Shown piece by piece: positions 1 through 7,524 of a stretch of DNA of 16,784 nt (positions are counted from its first letter, which is position 1; each line of letters begins with the position of its first letter). Made by a program: the position numbers and the translations under genes. Source of the stretch: JBBQZL01 sp038207745 (GTDB lineage: Bacteria > Actinomycetota > Thermoleophilia > Solirubrobacterales > 70-9); contig JBBQZL010000036.1 in assembly GCA_038207745.1 (NCBI GenBank), positions 1-16,784 on the forward strand, given 5' to 3'. The notes beneath the pieces were generated by a model that saw only the letters and a program-made list of their open reading frames with translations, made no database searches and was not told where the DNA came from.

Positions 1-81
1 GGCGTTCACCTTGCCGTCGTCCATGGTGATCGTGGCGACGCGGCTCGAAGCGTCGAACTCATAGGCTACGAGGTCGCTCAC
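1..81 (-). CDS. Enoyl-CoA hydratase/isomerase (crotonase) family protein, N-terminal 27 codons only
   Basis: Reading the minus strand from GTG at 81-79 gives MSDLVAYEFD followed by a stretch ending VATITMDDGKVNA, where the window ends. The pattern of a short beta strand, ATITM, then D-G-K-x-N-A is the usual N-terminus of crotonase-fold enzymes, which act on acyl-CoA thioesters (hydration, isomerisation or hydrolysis) and hold the thioester carbonyl in an oxyanion hole that lies beyond this fragment. The GTG is preceded by GGGAGGGA about five bases upstream, a good ribosome-binding site. It follows rpmA in the same direction after a 40-base gap, so it may be read from the same transcript. The actual substrate cannot be told from 27 codons. 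In many actinobacteria the gene after rpmA is obgE, so this neighbour is unexpected. Confidence 0.75.
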   Translation of the reverse strand, partial: MSDLVAYEFDASSRVATITMDDGKVNA

Positions 82-121
82 GTCACTCCCTCCCGCCGGC
101 AGGCCGCAGACGGCAGCGGGC

Positions 122-379
122 CTACTCGCCGTCGGGCAGGACGGTGATCGTGCGGCCCTTGCGGGCCTGCTTGAACTCAACCGTCCCCGGACGGGTCGCG
201 AAGATCGTGTGGTCGCGTCCAAGGCCGGTGCCCTCGCCGGGCCAGAAGCGGGTGCCGCGCTGGCGGACGATTATCTCGCCGCCGGTCACTTCCTGACCCG
301 CGAACACCTTGACCCCGAGCATCTTGGGGTTGGAGTCACGACCGTTTCGGCTGGAGCCGAGTCCCTTCTTATGCGCCAT
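122..379 (-). CDS. rpmA: 50S ribosomal protein L27
   Basis: The 85-residue product opens with MAHKKGLGSSRNGRDSNPK, the hallmark of bacterial L27, and keeps the GVKVFAGQ and RQRGTRFWPG segments. L27 is a large-subunit protein whose flexible N-terminal tail reaches the peptidyl transferase centre and stabilises the P-site tRNA end. Length matches the family. There is no N-terminal pre-sequence of the kind that is cleaved in Firmicutes, so Met1 is directly followed by the functional tail. The ATG lies one base after the rplU stop, and the end of rplU supplies a GAGGGC ribosome-binding sequence, so the two are very probably translated from one mRNA. rplU-rpmA adjacency is near universal in bacteria, which adds to certainty. 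Confidence 0.98.
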   Translation of the reverse strand: MAHKKGLGSSRNGRDSNPKMLGVKVFAGQEVTGGEIIVRQRGTRFWPGEGTGLGRDHTIFATRPGTVEFKQARKGRTITVLPDGE

Positions 380-380
380 C

Positions 381-932
381 TCAGCCCTCGTCCTTCTTTG
401 TCGTTGATTCCTTGCTCTTCACTGCGGCAGGCTTTGCCTTTGCCGCTGCCGGCTTCGTCTTTGACGCTGCCGGTTTTGCCCTTGTGGCGGCCGGCTTCGG
501 CTTAGTGGCGGCAGGCTTGGCCGTGGCAGGTCTTGCCTTCGCTGCTGCCGGCTTCGCGGCGGCGGTGGCGGTCTCTGACTTCGCTGCCGCGGGCTCTGCG
601 GTCTTGGCGGCAGTGGGCTTGCGGGTCAGCTGCCTGACCTCGGTGACCTCAAGCCTGGTCAGCTCGGAACGGTGACCGGCGCGACGCCGATAGCCCTTCT
701 TCGCCTTCATCTTGAAGACCTTGATCTTCGGCCCGCGAAGGTGCTCCGTGACCTTCGCCTCGACCTTGACCTTCTCGAGGCCGGCGGCGTCTGCGATGAC
801 TTCATCACCGCGGAACATCACTGCCCGCAGGTCGACCTTTCCGCCCTCTTCGACGGCAAGGCGATCGACAAGGATGGATCCACCCTTTTCGACCTTGTAC
901 TGCTTTCCACCGCTTTCGACTACCGCGTACAT
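381..932 (-). CDS. rplU: 50S ribosomal protein L21 with Ala/Lys/Pro-rich C-terminal extension
   Basis: Residues 1-104 are a standard L21: MYAVVESGGKQYKV at the start, then HLRGPKIKVFKMKAKKGYRR near 64-83 and the RRRAGHRSELT stretch that contacts 23S rRNA. L21 binds domain I of 23S rRNA beside L20. Normal L21 stops near residue 103; this one goes on for about 79 further residues made almost only of Ala, Lys, Pro, Thr and Ser, with six KPAA units and ending in KKDEG. The tail has no predicted fold and resembles histone-H1-like basic tails. The ATG has GGAG about eight bases upstream. It lies 44 bases after the RNase E/G stop and one base before rpmA. Confidence 0.97.
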   Translation of the reverse strand: MYAVVESGGKQYKVEKGGSILVDRLAVEEGGKVDLRAVMFRGDEVIADAAGLEKVKVEAKVTEHLRGPKIKVFKMKAKKGYRRRAGHRSELTRLEVTEVRQLTRKPTAAKTAEPAAAKSETATAAAKPAAAKARPATAKPAATKPKPAATRAKPAASKTKPAAAKAKPAAVKSKESTTKKDEG

Positions 933-976
933 CTGTGATCTCCGGTCTCTGGTCTCAAAAGTCTCATTGCTCCGGC

Positions 977-2824
977 CTATTTCTCGGCCGAGCGCGATAG
1001 GCCGCGCCCACCCCGACGGCCACGTCGCCGACGCTTGGAGCCGGATGATTCTAGCTGCTCGGAGTCATCTGATCCCTCAGCCTCCGCATCGTCATCGCCG
1101 TTGTCGCCGTTCTCCCCTTCGACGAGCGATGCCACGGCGGATGCGCGTTCGACCGATTCGATCTTGACCAGCTTGCGCTGGCCGACCATTCCGCTGCCAC
1201 CGGTGACACTGACGATGTAGCTGTCAACGCGTGCGATCGCATCCTTGTCGTTGTACATGTGGGGCTCTTCGATCGTGACCAGAACCTCTTCATCGACCTT
1301 GAACGGCAGCGCCCGCTCCTCGATCTCCTCACGGGTTCCGGACTCGACAATCCGGAAGGTTGAGATCGGCAGAGCCTCCCCACCCTCGAAGTGGAATCGC
1401 TTGCCAACCTCCTCCTCGAGCTCGAAGAGGCCCGAGTCGGACCCGTTCATCTCCGCGGCGACCTTTGGATGGACCCGGACCAGAAACGCCTCGGCGTCAT
1501 CCTTGACGCTCGCGACCTCGCGAAGCGTCCGGAGGCCATGCAGCGCGACGGTCTCCGGCGAGAGCGTGACGCCCTCGCCATCGCAGTTCGGGCAGGGCTC
1601 AGTGAGGATCTCGCGCACTCCGTCAGTGACGTTCTGCCTTGTCATCTCGACCAGTCCGAGCGGTGAAACCTCGACCACGTAGCTCTTGGAGCGATCGGCG
1701 TCGAGCGCCTTCTTCAAGGTCCCGAGCACCTTGTCGCGATTGCGATGCTTCGACATGTCGATGAAGTCGATGACGATGATGCCGCCGATGTCGCGGAGAC
1801 GAAGCTGGCGAACCGACTCGGCCGCCGCCTCGGTGTTGACCTTTGTGATCGTCTCCTCGAGACCACCCTTGCCGCGGCCCGTGAAGCTGCCGCTGTTTAC
1901 GTCGATGACCGTCAGTGCCTCGGCGTAATCGATCACCAGGTAGCCGCCGGAGGGCAGGTCGACGCGACGCCTCAGTGTCGAGTCGATCGCCTTGTCGATC
2001 CCCCACTTCTCGAACAACGGCTTCTTGTCCGTGTAGAGCTTCACCCCGTCAACCAGCTCCGGCGCCGTGCGCTGGAAGAAGCTGGTCACGCGGTCGAACT
2101 GCTTCTGCGAATCGATGATCGCCGCCTCGAAATCCGCGAGGAAGACATCGCGCAGGACGCGGACCGAGAGGTCAGCCTCCTGAAAGACGAGGCTTGGCGC
2201 CTTCGCCTGCTCGACACGGCGGTCGAGCACGCTGCTGAGCTTCTGCAGATAGCCGATCTCTCGGACGAAGTCGGCCTTCTTGGCACCATGCGCGGCGGTG
2301 CGGACGATCAGCCCGCCTGGGCCCTCATAGGCGCGGTCAACCATCTTGCGAAGCCGATCGCGCTCCTTGTCGGTGAGGCGCCGGCTGACGCCGACTCCCG
2401 TCCCCTGCGGAGCGTAGACCAGGTATCGGCCTGCGATCGAGAGATTCATCGAGAGCCTCGCGCCCTTGGTCTTCAGGGGGTCCTTGATCACCTGGACGGT
2501 GATCTCCTGACCGGGTTTGATCAGTTCATTGATGCGACGGCCCTCGCCGCGGCCACGCTTTGGTGCCTGGGTGCCGTCGGCAAGCACGATCTCGTCAACG
2601 TGCAGGAAGCCGTTTCGCTCCATGCCGATGTCGACGAAGGCCGCCTCCATGCCGGGCAGGACGTTGTCGACCTTGCCCTTGTAGATATTGCCGACGATCG
2701 ACCTGCGACCGCGGCGCTCGATGTAGAGCTCCGCAACTTCCGGCTTGGACTCCTTGGTCCGTGCCTCAAGCACGGACACGCGGGTTTCGCCGCGATCGGC
2801 GGAAACCAGAATCGTTTTCTTCAT
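977..2824 (-). CDS. rng: Ribonuclease E/G family protein with C-terminal TRAM-like domain
   Basis: 615 residues. An S1 RNA-binding domain (about 38-125; RSIVGNIYKGKVDNVLPGME begins it) is followed by the 5'-sensor region and a DNase I-like catalytic core. The metal-binding aspartates are D308 in VIDVNSGSFTG and D353 in VIDFIDM. The zinc-link CPNC (C411, C414) that holds dimers together is present. After the small domain, residues about 506-568 look like a TRAM beta-barrel (VLVTIEEP ... YIVSVTGG ... VGQRKLVKIESV). An acidic linker (570-594) and an Arg-rich tail (SKRRRRGRRGGRG) end the protein. The family cuts single-stranded AU-rich RNA in rRNA maturation and mRNA decay. The ATG is five bases after the rodA stop; no strong ribosome-binding site is visible, suggesting coupling. 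Size and lack of long scaffold arms fit RNase G or a short RNase E; the symbol rne is equally defensible. Confidence 0.95.
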   Translation of the reverse strand: MKKTILVSADRGETRVSVLEARTKESKPEVAELYIERRGRRSIVGNIYKGKVDNVLPGMEAAFVDIGMERNGFLHVDEIVLADGTQAPKRGRGEGRRINELIKPGQEITVQVIKDPLKTKGARLSMNLSIAGRYLVYAPQGTGVGVSRRLTDKERDRLRKMVDRAYEGPGGLIVRTAAHGAKKADFVREIGYLQKLSSVLDRRVEQAKAPSLVFQEADLSVRVLRDVFLADFEAAIIDSQKQFDRVTSFFQRTAPELVDGVKLYTDKKPLFEKWGIDKAIDSTLRRRVDLPSGGYLVIDYAEALTVIDVNSGSFTGRGKGGLEETITKVNTEAAAESVRQLRLRDIGGIIVIDFIDMSKHRNRDKVLGTLKKALDADRSKSYVVEVSPLGLVEMTRQNVTDGVREILTEPCPNCDGEGVTLSPETVALHGLRTLREVASVKDDAEAFLVRVHPKVAAEMNGSDSGLFELEEEVGKRFHFEGGEALPISTFRIVESGTREEIEERALPFKVDEEVLVTIEEPHMYNDKDAIARVDSYIVSVTGGSGMVGQRKLVKIESVERASAVASLVEGENGDNGDDDAEAEGSDDSEQLESSGSKRRRRGRRGGRGLSRSAEK

Positions 2825-2829
2825 TTAGT

Positions 2830-4083
2830 TCAACTCAGTTCAGATGTTGGTACGCGGCGGCGAGATGCCTTTCGGGGATCTGATCGCTCGAACCTGCTCG
2901 TCTGAGTGAGACGGGACTGGATGTGGATGCTCTGGAGAACGCCAACGGCAAGGAATGTTGTGAGCATGGAGGAACCTCCGTAGCTCATCAATGGCAGGGG
3001 AATACCCGTGATGGGCATGATCCCCAGATTCATTCCGACGTTGACGAAAATCTGGAAGATCAGCATGGCAACGATGCCACCTGCAACCAGGGTTCCGTAG
3101 GAGTTCTTGGAGAGCGTCACCATTCGCAGTCCCCGCCACATGAGCAGGGCGTATAGGAATAGGACAAACGCAGATCCCATGAACCCGTAGCGCTCACCGA
3201 TCACCGCAAAGATGAAGTCGGTCTGACGCTCGGGCACAAAGTCGAATCTCGTCTGTGTGGCCTGATCACCACGGCCGGCCTTCTGGCCAGAACCGATCGC
3301 GATCTTGGCTTGATTCTGTTGGTAGGCAGCGTCGCTTGCGCCCTGGTTTGGGTGCAGGAACGACGTGAGTCGTTCTGTCTGGTAGCTCTGGAGAACAGGC
3401 TTACCAACCATGGGCGCGATCACGAGCACGATTGTGATCATGGCAACGATGCCGGAGCAGATAACTGCAATGTGCGTCCATTGGACGCCTGAAAGGAACA
3501 TCACCGTCAGGGTGATCGCGCCATAAACGAGCGCGGTCCCGAGATCGGGTTGCAGGAAAACCAGGACGGCCGGAAAGAGGCCGAGCAAGAGGATGCGAAC
3601 CGTTTTCTGCCACTCGGATCCGCGACGGATCCCGTCGAGGACAAACCCTGACAAGGCCAGGGTCAGCAGGAGCTTTCCGAGTTCGGACGGTTGAAAGCTG
3701 AAGAAGGGGAGGTCGAAGGCCCGGCGTGAGCCGCGCGCTGCGAATCCAAAGACAAACACCAGCGAGATACTCACACACATGAAGGTGTAGATGCCTACGC
3801 GTAGCTCCCGGAAGCGTGAATAGTCGACTCGCGAGAGCACAATCAGCCCGATCAAACCAAGCCCGACATACATGCCCTGCCGAACGACGTAGTAGTAGGG
3901 ATCCCCCGGAATATCCTTTGAGGTTGCCTGGCCGAGGGCGAAGACGCTGAAGCCACCGAGGGCGAGCAGCGCGAAGATCATCCAGCCGTCCATGTGGTTC
4001 AGCCCGAGCCGCTCGGCCAGCCCGGGCCGGAATTCCGCCTGACGCCGCCTTGATCTCCCGATTGGTCTGGCGGCCGTGCTCAC
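2830..4083 (-). CDS. rodA: RodA, SEDS-family peptidoglycan glycosyltransferase
   Basis: 417 residues with about ten hydrophobic segments. Diagnostic SEDS motifs are in order: FSFQPSELGK (128-137), FLQPDLGTALV (176-186), DFVPERQTDFIFAVIGE (281-297, with D289 at the position of the acidic residue essential in RodA/FtsW) and GIPLPLMSYGGSS (360-372). RodA polymerises lipid II into glycan strands in the cytoplasmic membrane together with its partner PBP2 during lateral wall growth. The GTG start overlaps the upstream mrdA stop in a four-base GTGA, so the two are translationally coupled, and the partnership argues for RodA rather than FtsW. The basic N-terminus (GRSRRRQ) and C-terminus (RKASRRRV) are cytoplasmic by the positive-inside rule. 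Confidence 0.96.
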   Translation of the reverse strand: MSTAARPIGRSRRRQAEFRPGLAERLGLNHMDGWMIFALLALGGFSVFALGQATSKDIPGDPYYYVVRQGMYVGLGLIGLIVLSRVDYSRFRELRVGIYTFMCVSISLVFVFGFAARGSRRAFDLPFFSFQPSELGKLLLTLALSGFVLDGIRRGSEWQKTVRILLLGLFPAVLVFLQPDLGTALVYGAITLTVMFLSGVQWTHIAVICSGIVAMITIVLVIAPMVGKPVLQSYQTERLTSFLHPNQGASDAAYQQNQAKIAIGSGQKAGRGDQATQTRFDFVPERQTDFIFAVIGERYGFMGSAFVLFLYALLMWRGLRMVTLSKNSYGTLVAGGIVAMLIFQIFVNVGMNLGIMPITGIPLPLMSYGGSSMLTTFLAVGVLQSIHIQSRLTQTSRFERSDPRKASRRRVPTSELS

Positions 4084-5945
4084 TCGGTCAACCCTCCGCC
4101 GCTGCCAACCGAGCTGGCCTGCTTGTTGAAGTACTCGGAGAGGATCTGGAGCGCGGCCGGAGCCGCGGTGTCAACTCCGAAGCCGCCCCGCTCGAAAGTC
4201 GTCGCAACGACGATCTTGGGGTTCGGATAGGGGGCGAGGACGACGTACCAGGACTGGTCGGGAAGGGGCGGGCGCTCAACGGTTCCGGTCTTGCCCGCGA
4301 CCGGCACTGGGAACCCTCCGAAGACCTTGTAGGACGTTCCGCCCGGCGATTGGGCCGCCTCGTGAAGGCCTCCGAGAATCGTACTTCGATTGCCCGGGTC
4401 GATCTTGACCTGATTTCGCGGGCCGAGCTCGATGTCGCTGACCGCGCGGCCCGCCGAATCGACCACCTGGAGCCCGACATGGGGACGAACGACCCTTCCG
4501 CCATTGCCGAGGGTCGCGTATGCCAGGGCCATCTGCAATGGATCGGCCTGTACGTCGCCCTGACCGATCGCGAGGTTTACGTTGTCCCCGATCGACCAGG
4601 GTCGGTCGCCCACGCGCCTGCCGTCCTGAAATGTGTTGTAGAGATCATTTCGCCACTTCGGCGTCGGGATCAGGCCTGCCTGCTCACCGGGGAGATCGAT
4701 CCCGGTGTCCTTGCCGAGCCCGAGCTTGTTGGCCCAGTTCTGGATCTTCAGTGTCCCCTCGAGCTTTGCACCGAGCTTGTAGAAATAGACGTCCGAGGAG
4801 ACCTTGAGCGCCGTCGTCATGTCGATTGTCCCGTTGACGGCGTCGCCGGCGTTTTTCCAATCGCGATCGCCGATATGGACGACGCCGGGGTCGTCGACCG
4901 GCGTGGTCGCGGTGATCGCCCCGCTTTCGAGTCCCGCGAGAGCGGTGATCGGCTTGAAGGACGAGCCCGTTGGATACGAGCCCTGGATCGCCCTGTTCAG
5001 CAGCGGGACGTCATACGCCTCCGAACTTAGCTGCTTGTAGTTCTTGGAGAAGTCGGTCGGATCATAGGTCGGGTTTGAGCCGATCCCGAGGATCTCGCCG
5101 TTGTCGACGTTCATTGCGACGAAGGCGCCGGGGAGGCCCTGGGCCGAGAGCGCGTCCTGACCAGCCTGCTGGAGATTGCTGTCAATGGTGAGCCGCAGAT
5201 TGTTGCCGGGAACCGGCCGTTCGACGCTGAGCGCTCCCTTCGTCTGCCCCATCGAGTCGACCTGAATCCGCTCAATACCCGGCTGGCCACGCAGGTAGCG
5301 GTCGTACTCGGCCTCGACCCCTCCGCTGCCGATCTGGTCGCCAGCTCCGAGCGCGCGATACTGGGGATTCTTGAGGTCCTCCGCGCTCACCTCCCCGACC
5401 GTCCCGACAACATGGGCCGCGAGGGTCGAGTGCGGATAGCGCCGCGTGAAGACCCGCTCGACCTGGAGCCCGGGGAATCGCTTCGCGTTTTCCTTCAGGT
5501 AGTAGACGAGGTCGTAGTCGATGTCCTTCTGAAGCGTGATCGGCCCGGCCTGCCCGAGCACCGGGATCTCCTTCCTGAGAGTTCGGCGGATCTTCTTCAC
5601 GGGGATCTTCGCGATCCCTGAAAGTCGCTCCAGCTCAGCCTTCTTGCGCCGCTCGTTCTCGGGAAACTTCTGGGGAACCGCCTGTAGCGCGAGCGTGGTG
5701 CGGTTGTCGACGATCACCCTGCCGCTGCGATCGAGGATCTCACCGCGCGGAGCCGGCAGGCGGATCGTCTTGGTCCGGTTGTCGTTGGCCGCCGCCAGGT
5801 ACTGATCTCCCGACAGCACCTGGAGATACCAGAGTCGGAAAAAGATCACGGAAAACAGGATCACCGTGATCACGGCGAACGCGGTCACCCGGACATTCAG
5901 TCCGGACCTGATTCTCGTCTTGTCTTCGTCTGGGAAGTCGTACAT
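4080..5945 (-). CDS. mrdA: Penicillin-binding protein 2, elongasome peptidoglycan transpeptidase
   Basis: 621 residues: cytoplasmic N-terminus, one membrane helix (about 19-40), PBP dimerisation/pedestal region (about 60-230, with APRGEILDRSGRVI at 65-78), then a class B transpeptidase domain (about 270-610). The active-site triad is readable: S328-S-F-K331 in YPTGSSFKP; S383-S384-D385 in KVSSDVYFYKLG, where the textbook motif is SxN; and K552-T-G in AGKTGTVE. The enzyme cross-links stem peptides of new wall and is the target of beta-lactams such as mecillinam in other bacteria. It sits between mreD (five-base gap) and rodA (GTGA overlap), the classical elongasome order, which distinguishes it from the division PBP3/FtsI. 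Confidence 0.95.
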   Translation of the reverse strand: MYDFPDEDKTRIRSGLNVRVTAFAVITVILFSVIFFRLWYLQVLSGDQYLAAANDNRTKTIRLPAPRGEILDRSGRVIVDNRTTLALQAVPQKFPENERRKKAELERLSGIAKIPVKKIRRTLRKEIPVLGQAGPITLQKDIDYDLVYYLKENAKRFPGLQVERVFTRRYPHSTLAAHVVGTVGEVSAEDLKNPQYRALGAGDQIGSGGVEAEYDRYLRGQPGIERIQVDSMGQTKGALSVERPVPGNNLRLTIDSNLQQAGQDALSAQGLPGAFVAMNVDNGEILGIGSNPTYDPTDFSKNYKQLSSEAYDVPLLNRAIQGSYPTGSSFKPITALAGLESGAITATTPVDDPGVVHIGDRDWKNAGDAVNGTIDMTTALKVSSDVYFYKLGAKLEGTLKIQNWANKLGLGKDTGIDLPGEQAGLIPTPKWRNDLYNTFQDGRRVGDRPWSIGDNVNLAIGQGDVQADPLQMALAYATLGNGGRVVRPHVGLQVVDSAGRAVSDIELGPRNQVKIDPGNRSTILGGLHEAAQSPGGTSYKVFGGFPVPVAGKTGTVERPPLPDQSWYVVLAPYPNPKIVVATTFERGGFGVDTAAPAALQILSEYFNKQASSVGSGGGLTE

Positions 5946-5950
5946 GCCGG

Positions 5951-6511
5951 TCAGATCTCGAGCGTCTGTGGTCGGGGTCGCCGGCGGCGCCGACGGGGTT
6001 TTGGTTGCTCATCAACCAGGGCCGGCCGGAGGATCCGGCGAATCCCGACATACATCGGGAAACCGAGAAAGAAGGCAAAGATGCTCTTGATGATCAGATC
6101 CCAGGCGAGCAGTCCGCTTACGGGCGTGTCAACTCCGAGCATCAATTGCAGGACCGCGAACAGCAGCTCGGCTGCCAGGGTCATCGCCATGCAGAGCAGT
6201 GGCGCGACCCAGCGATTGCCGAGGTCAAAGCGTTCCCGGTACACCCCGGAGCCGTAGCCGACCGAGATCAGGACAAGCGACGAAGGGCCAAGCGGCGCGA
6301 AGATGAGGCAGTCGAGCAGAAAGCCGACCGAGAAGCCCGCCACGGCACCGGTCAGACTGCCGCCGAGCAGCCCCAGGATGACGACCAGCGCCGGGAGGAT
6401 GTCAGGGCTGATGTGGAATAGCTCGACCTGTGAGAAGAAGGTGACCTGAAGCAGCACTCCGATGACCACGATCAGGGTGATCCTGACAAGGATCCTCGGG
6501 GTGATGATCAT
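5951..6511 (-). CDS. mreD: Rod shape-determining protein MreD
   Basis: 186 residues, strongly hydrophobic, with about five or six membrane segments (roughly 9-26, 37-52, 55-72, 76-90, 104-126 and 136-158) and a cytoplasmic basic tail (PKPRRRRRRPRPQ). MreD proteins share little sequence but have this size and topology. HISPDILPALVVILGLLGG near 33-51 and the FLLDCLIFAPLG segment are MreD-like. The protein is an integral membrane part of the elongasome linking MreC, PBP2 and RodA. Its ATG overlaps the mreC stop (ATGA), and mrdA follows after five bases. Identification rests on topology plus position between mreC and mrdA. Confidence 0.9.
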   Translation of the reverse strand: MIITPRILVRITLIVVIGVLLQVTFFSQVELFHISPDILPALVVILGLLGGSLTGAVAGFSVGFLLDCLIFAPLGPSSLVLISVGYGSGVYRERFDLGNRWVAPLLCMAMTLAAELLFAVLQLMLGVDTPVSGLLAWDLIIKSIFAFFLGFPMYVGIRRILRPALVDEQPKPRRRRRRPRPQTLEI

Positions 6512-7356
6512 CCGGCCCCACCACCCGTCAGGACCTGGAGAAACTCGAGGCTGCGCATGTCGGCAAACGGCCGGAGCTGAACCTGCTGGCTCGCCTCCTG
6601 ATCGACGATCGAGGCGCGGGTGACCTTGCCGATCGGAATGTCCGGCGGATAGCGCGAAGCGATCTCACCGGTGCTCCAGCCGGCGGTGACCACCGTGGCG
6701 CCCTTTCCGATCCGCTCGGAAGAGTCGATGAAGTCGAGTTTCAATTGCTGGGTGTTTCCGACCTCGGAGCTGACGATCCCCTGTGTGCCGACCGGGACCA
6801 CCTTCCCGGAAACCTGGCTCGAGGGATCCGTGAGCAGGATCACCTGCGAGGTCGAAGAGGTGACCGCCCCGATGTGCCCGACCAGTCCGTCGCCGTTTAC
6901 GACCGGATCATCGACGGCGGCGCCGTCGCCACTTCCCACATCAATGGTCACGGTGGAATACCAGGCAGTCGGAGAGCGGGCGATCACCCTGCCGGTCATC
7001 GGCTCGTAGCCGGTCGGGATCGTCCCTGCCTTCGGAAGCCCGACGAGTCCACTGAGCTGCACGTTCTCCTGGATCGCGGCCTTGCCGGCGGCGTCATTTG
7101 CCCGCGCATCCTCGAGCTCGCTCTTCAGCCGCTCATTCTCACCACGGGCATCGAAGGTCTCATCGACCCAGTTGACCAGGTCCTGCACGGGCTTGAGAGC
7201 GCGGCTGGCGCCGTTCTCGAGCGGACTGAAGATCGTGCTGACGCCGCTCTGGACGGGGCCTGAGCCCTCGCCAAAGGTGGCCGTCAGAAAAACGAACGAG
7301 CCGATCACAAGCAATGCGAGAACTGCCCTACGGCGGCGAACTTCTTTTCGATACAC
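6508..7356 (-). CDS. mreC: Rod shape-determining protein MreC
   Basis: 282 residues: basic N-terminus (RKEVRRRR), one membrane anchor (about 11-28), a coiled-coil stretch (about 56-103 including ENERLKSELEDAR), then the extracytoplasmic double beta-barrel domain (about 115-275) with the family pattern of GRVIARSP, GDGLVGHIG, LLTDPSSQV and GIVSSEVG. MreC binds PBP2 and activates the RodA-PBP2 pair. The start is GTG at 7356-7354 with AGGA about eight bases upstream. It is the first gene of the mre/rod run, after a 168-base gap from maf. In most rod-shaped bacteria mreB lies directly upstream; it is absent from this window. Confidence 0.93.
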   Translation of the reverse strand: MYRKEVRRRRAVLALLVIGSFVFLTATFGEGSGPVQSGVSTIFSPLENGASRALKPVQDLVNWVDETFDARGENERLKSELEDARANDAAGKAAIQENVQLSGLVGLPKAGTIPTGYEPMTGRVIARSPTAWYSTVTIDVGSGDGAAVDDPVVNGDGLVGHIGAVTSSTSQVILLTDPSSQVSGKVVPVGTQGIVSSEVGNTQQLKLDFIDSSERIGKGATVVTAGWSTGEIASRYPPDIPIGKVTRASIVDQEASQQVQLRPFADMRSLEFLQVLTGGGAG

Positions 7357-7524
7357 AGCTTCAGTCCTGGTTGTAGCGGGGCGGTGGGCTCGCCCGATTG
7401 ATCACGATGCACGTGACTTTGGCAGCAGATGCTTAATGCGACCTGATCTGGTCAGCACCTGCCCGAGGCCTTGCAAGATCGATCAGCGCTCTGCGCTGCC
7501 GGAAATGTGCCACTACTCGCAGGG
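7357..7524 (-). promoter_or_regulatory. Maf-mreC intergenic region with a perfect hairpin; probable operon boundary
   Basis: This 168-base stretch is the largest gap inside the minus-strand block and carries no plausible gene. It contains a perfect six-base inverted repeat, CAGCGC-TCT-GCGCTG (7484-7498), and a smaller one near 7443-7455 (CTGA-TCTGG-TCAG). Neither is followed by a T run on the minus strand, so intrinsic termination of maf is only possible, not shown. A TACAAC sequence lies upstream of the mreC ribosome-binding site, without a convincing -35 box. The inference that the mre/rod genes have their own promoter here rests mainly on spacing. Confidence 0.35.

Noticed and set aside
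1745..2905. A 386-codon open frame on the plus strand opposite the RNase E/G gene
   Set aside because: It is the antisense shadow of a GC-rich gene, has no recognisable domain, and the opposite strand encodes a complete conserved enzyme.
4050..5030. A 326-codon plus-strand frame opposite PBP2
   Set aside because: Same reasoning; the minus strand carries all three transpeptidase motifs here.
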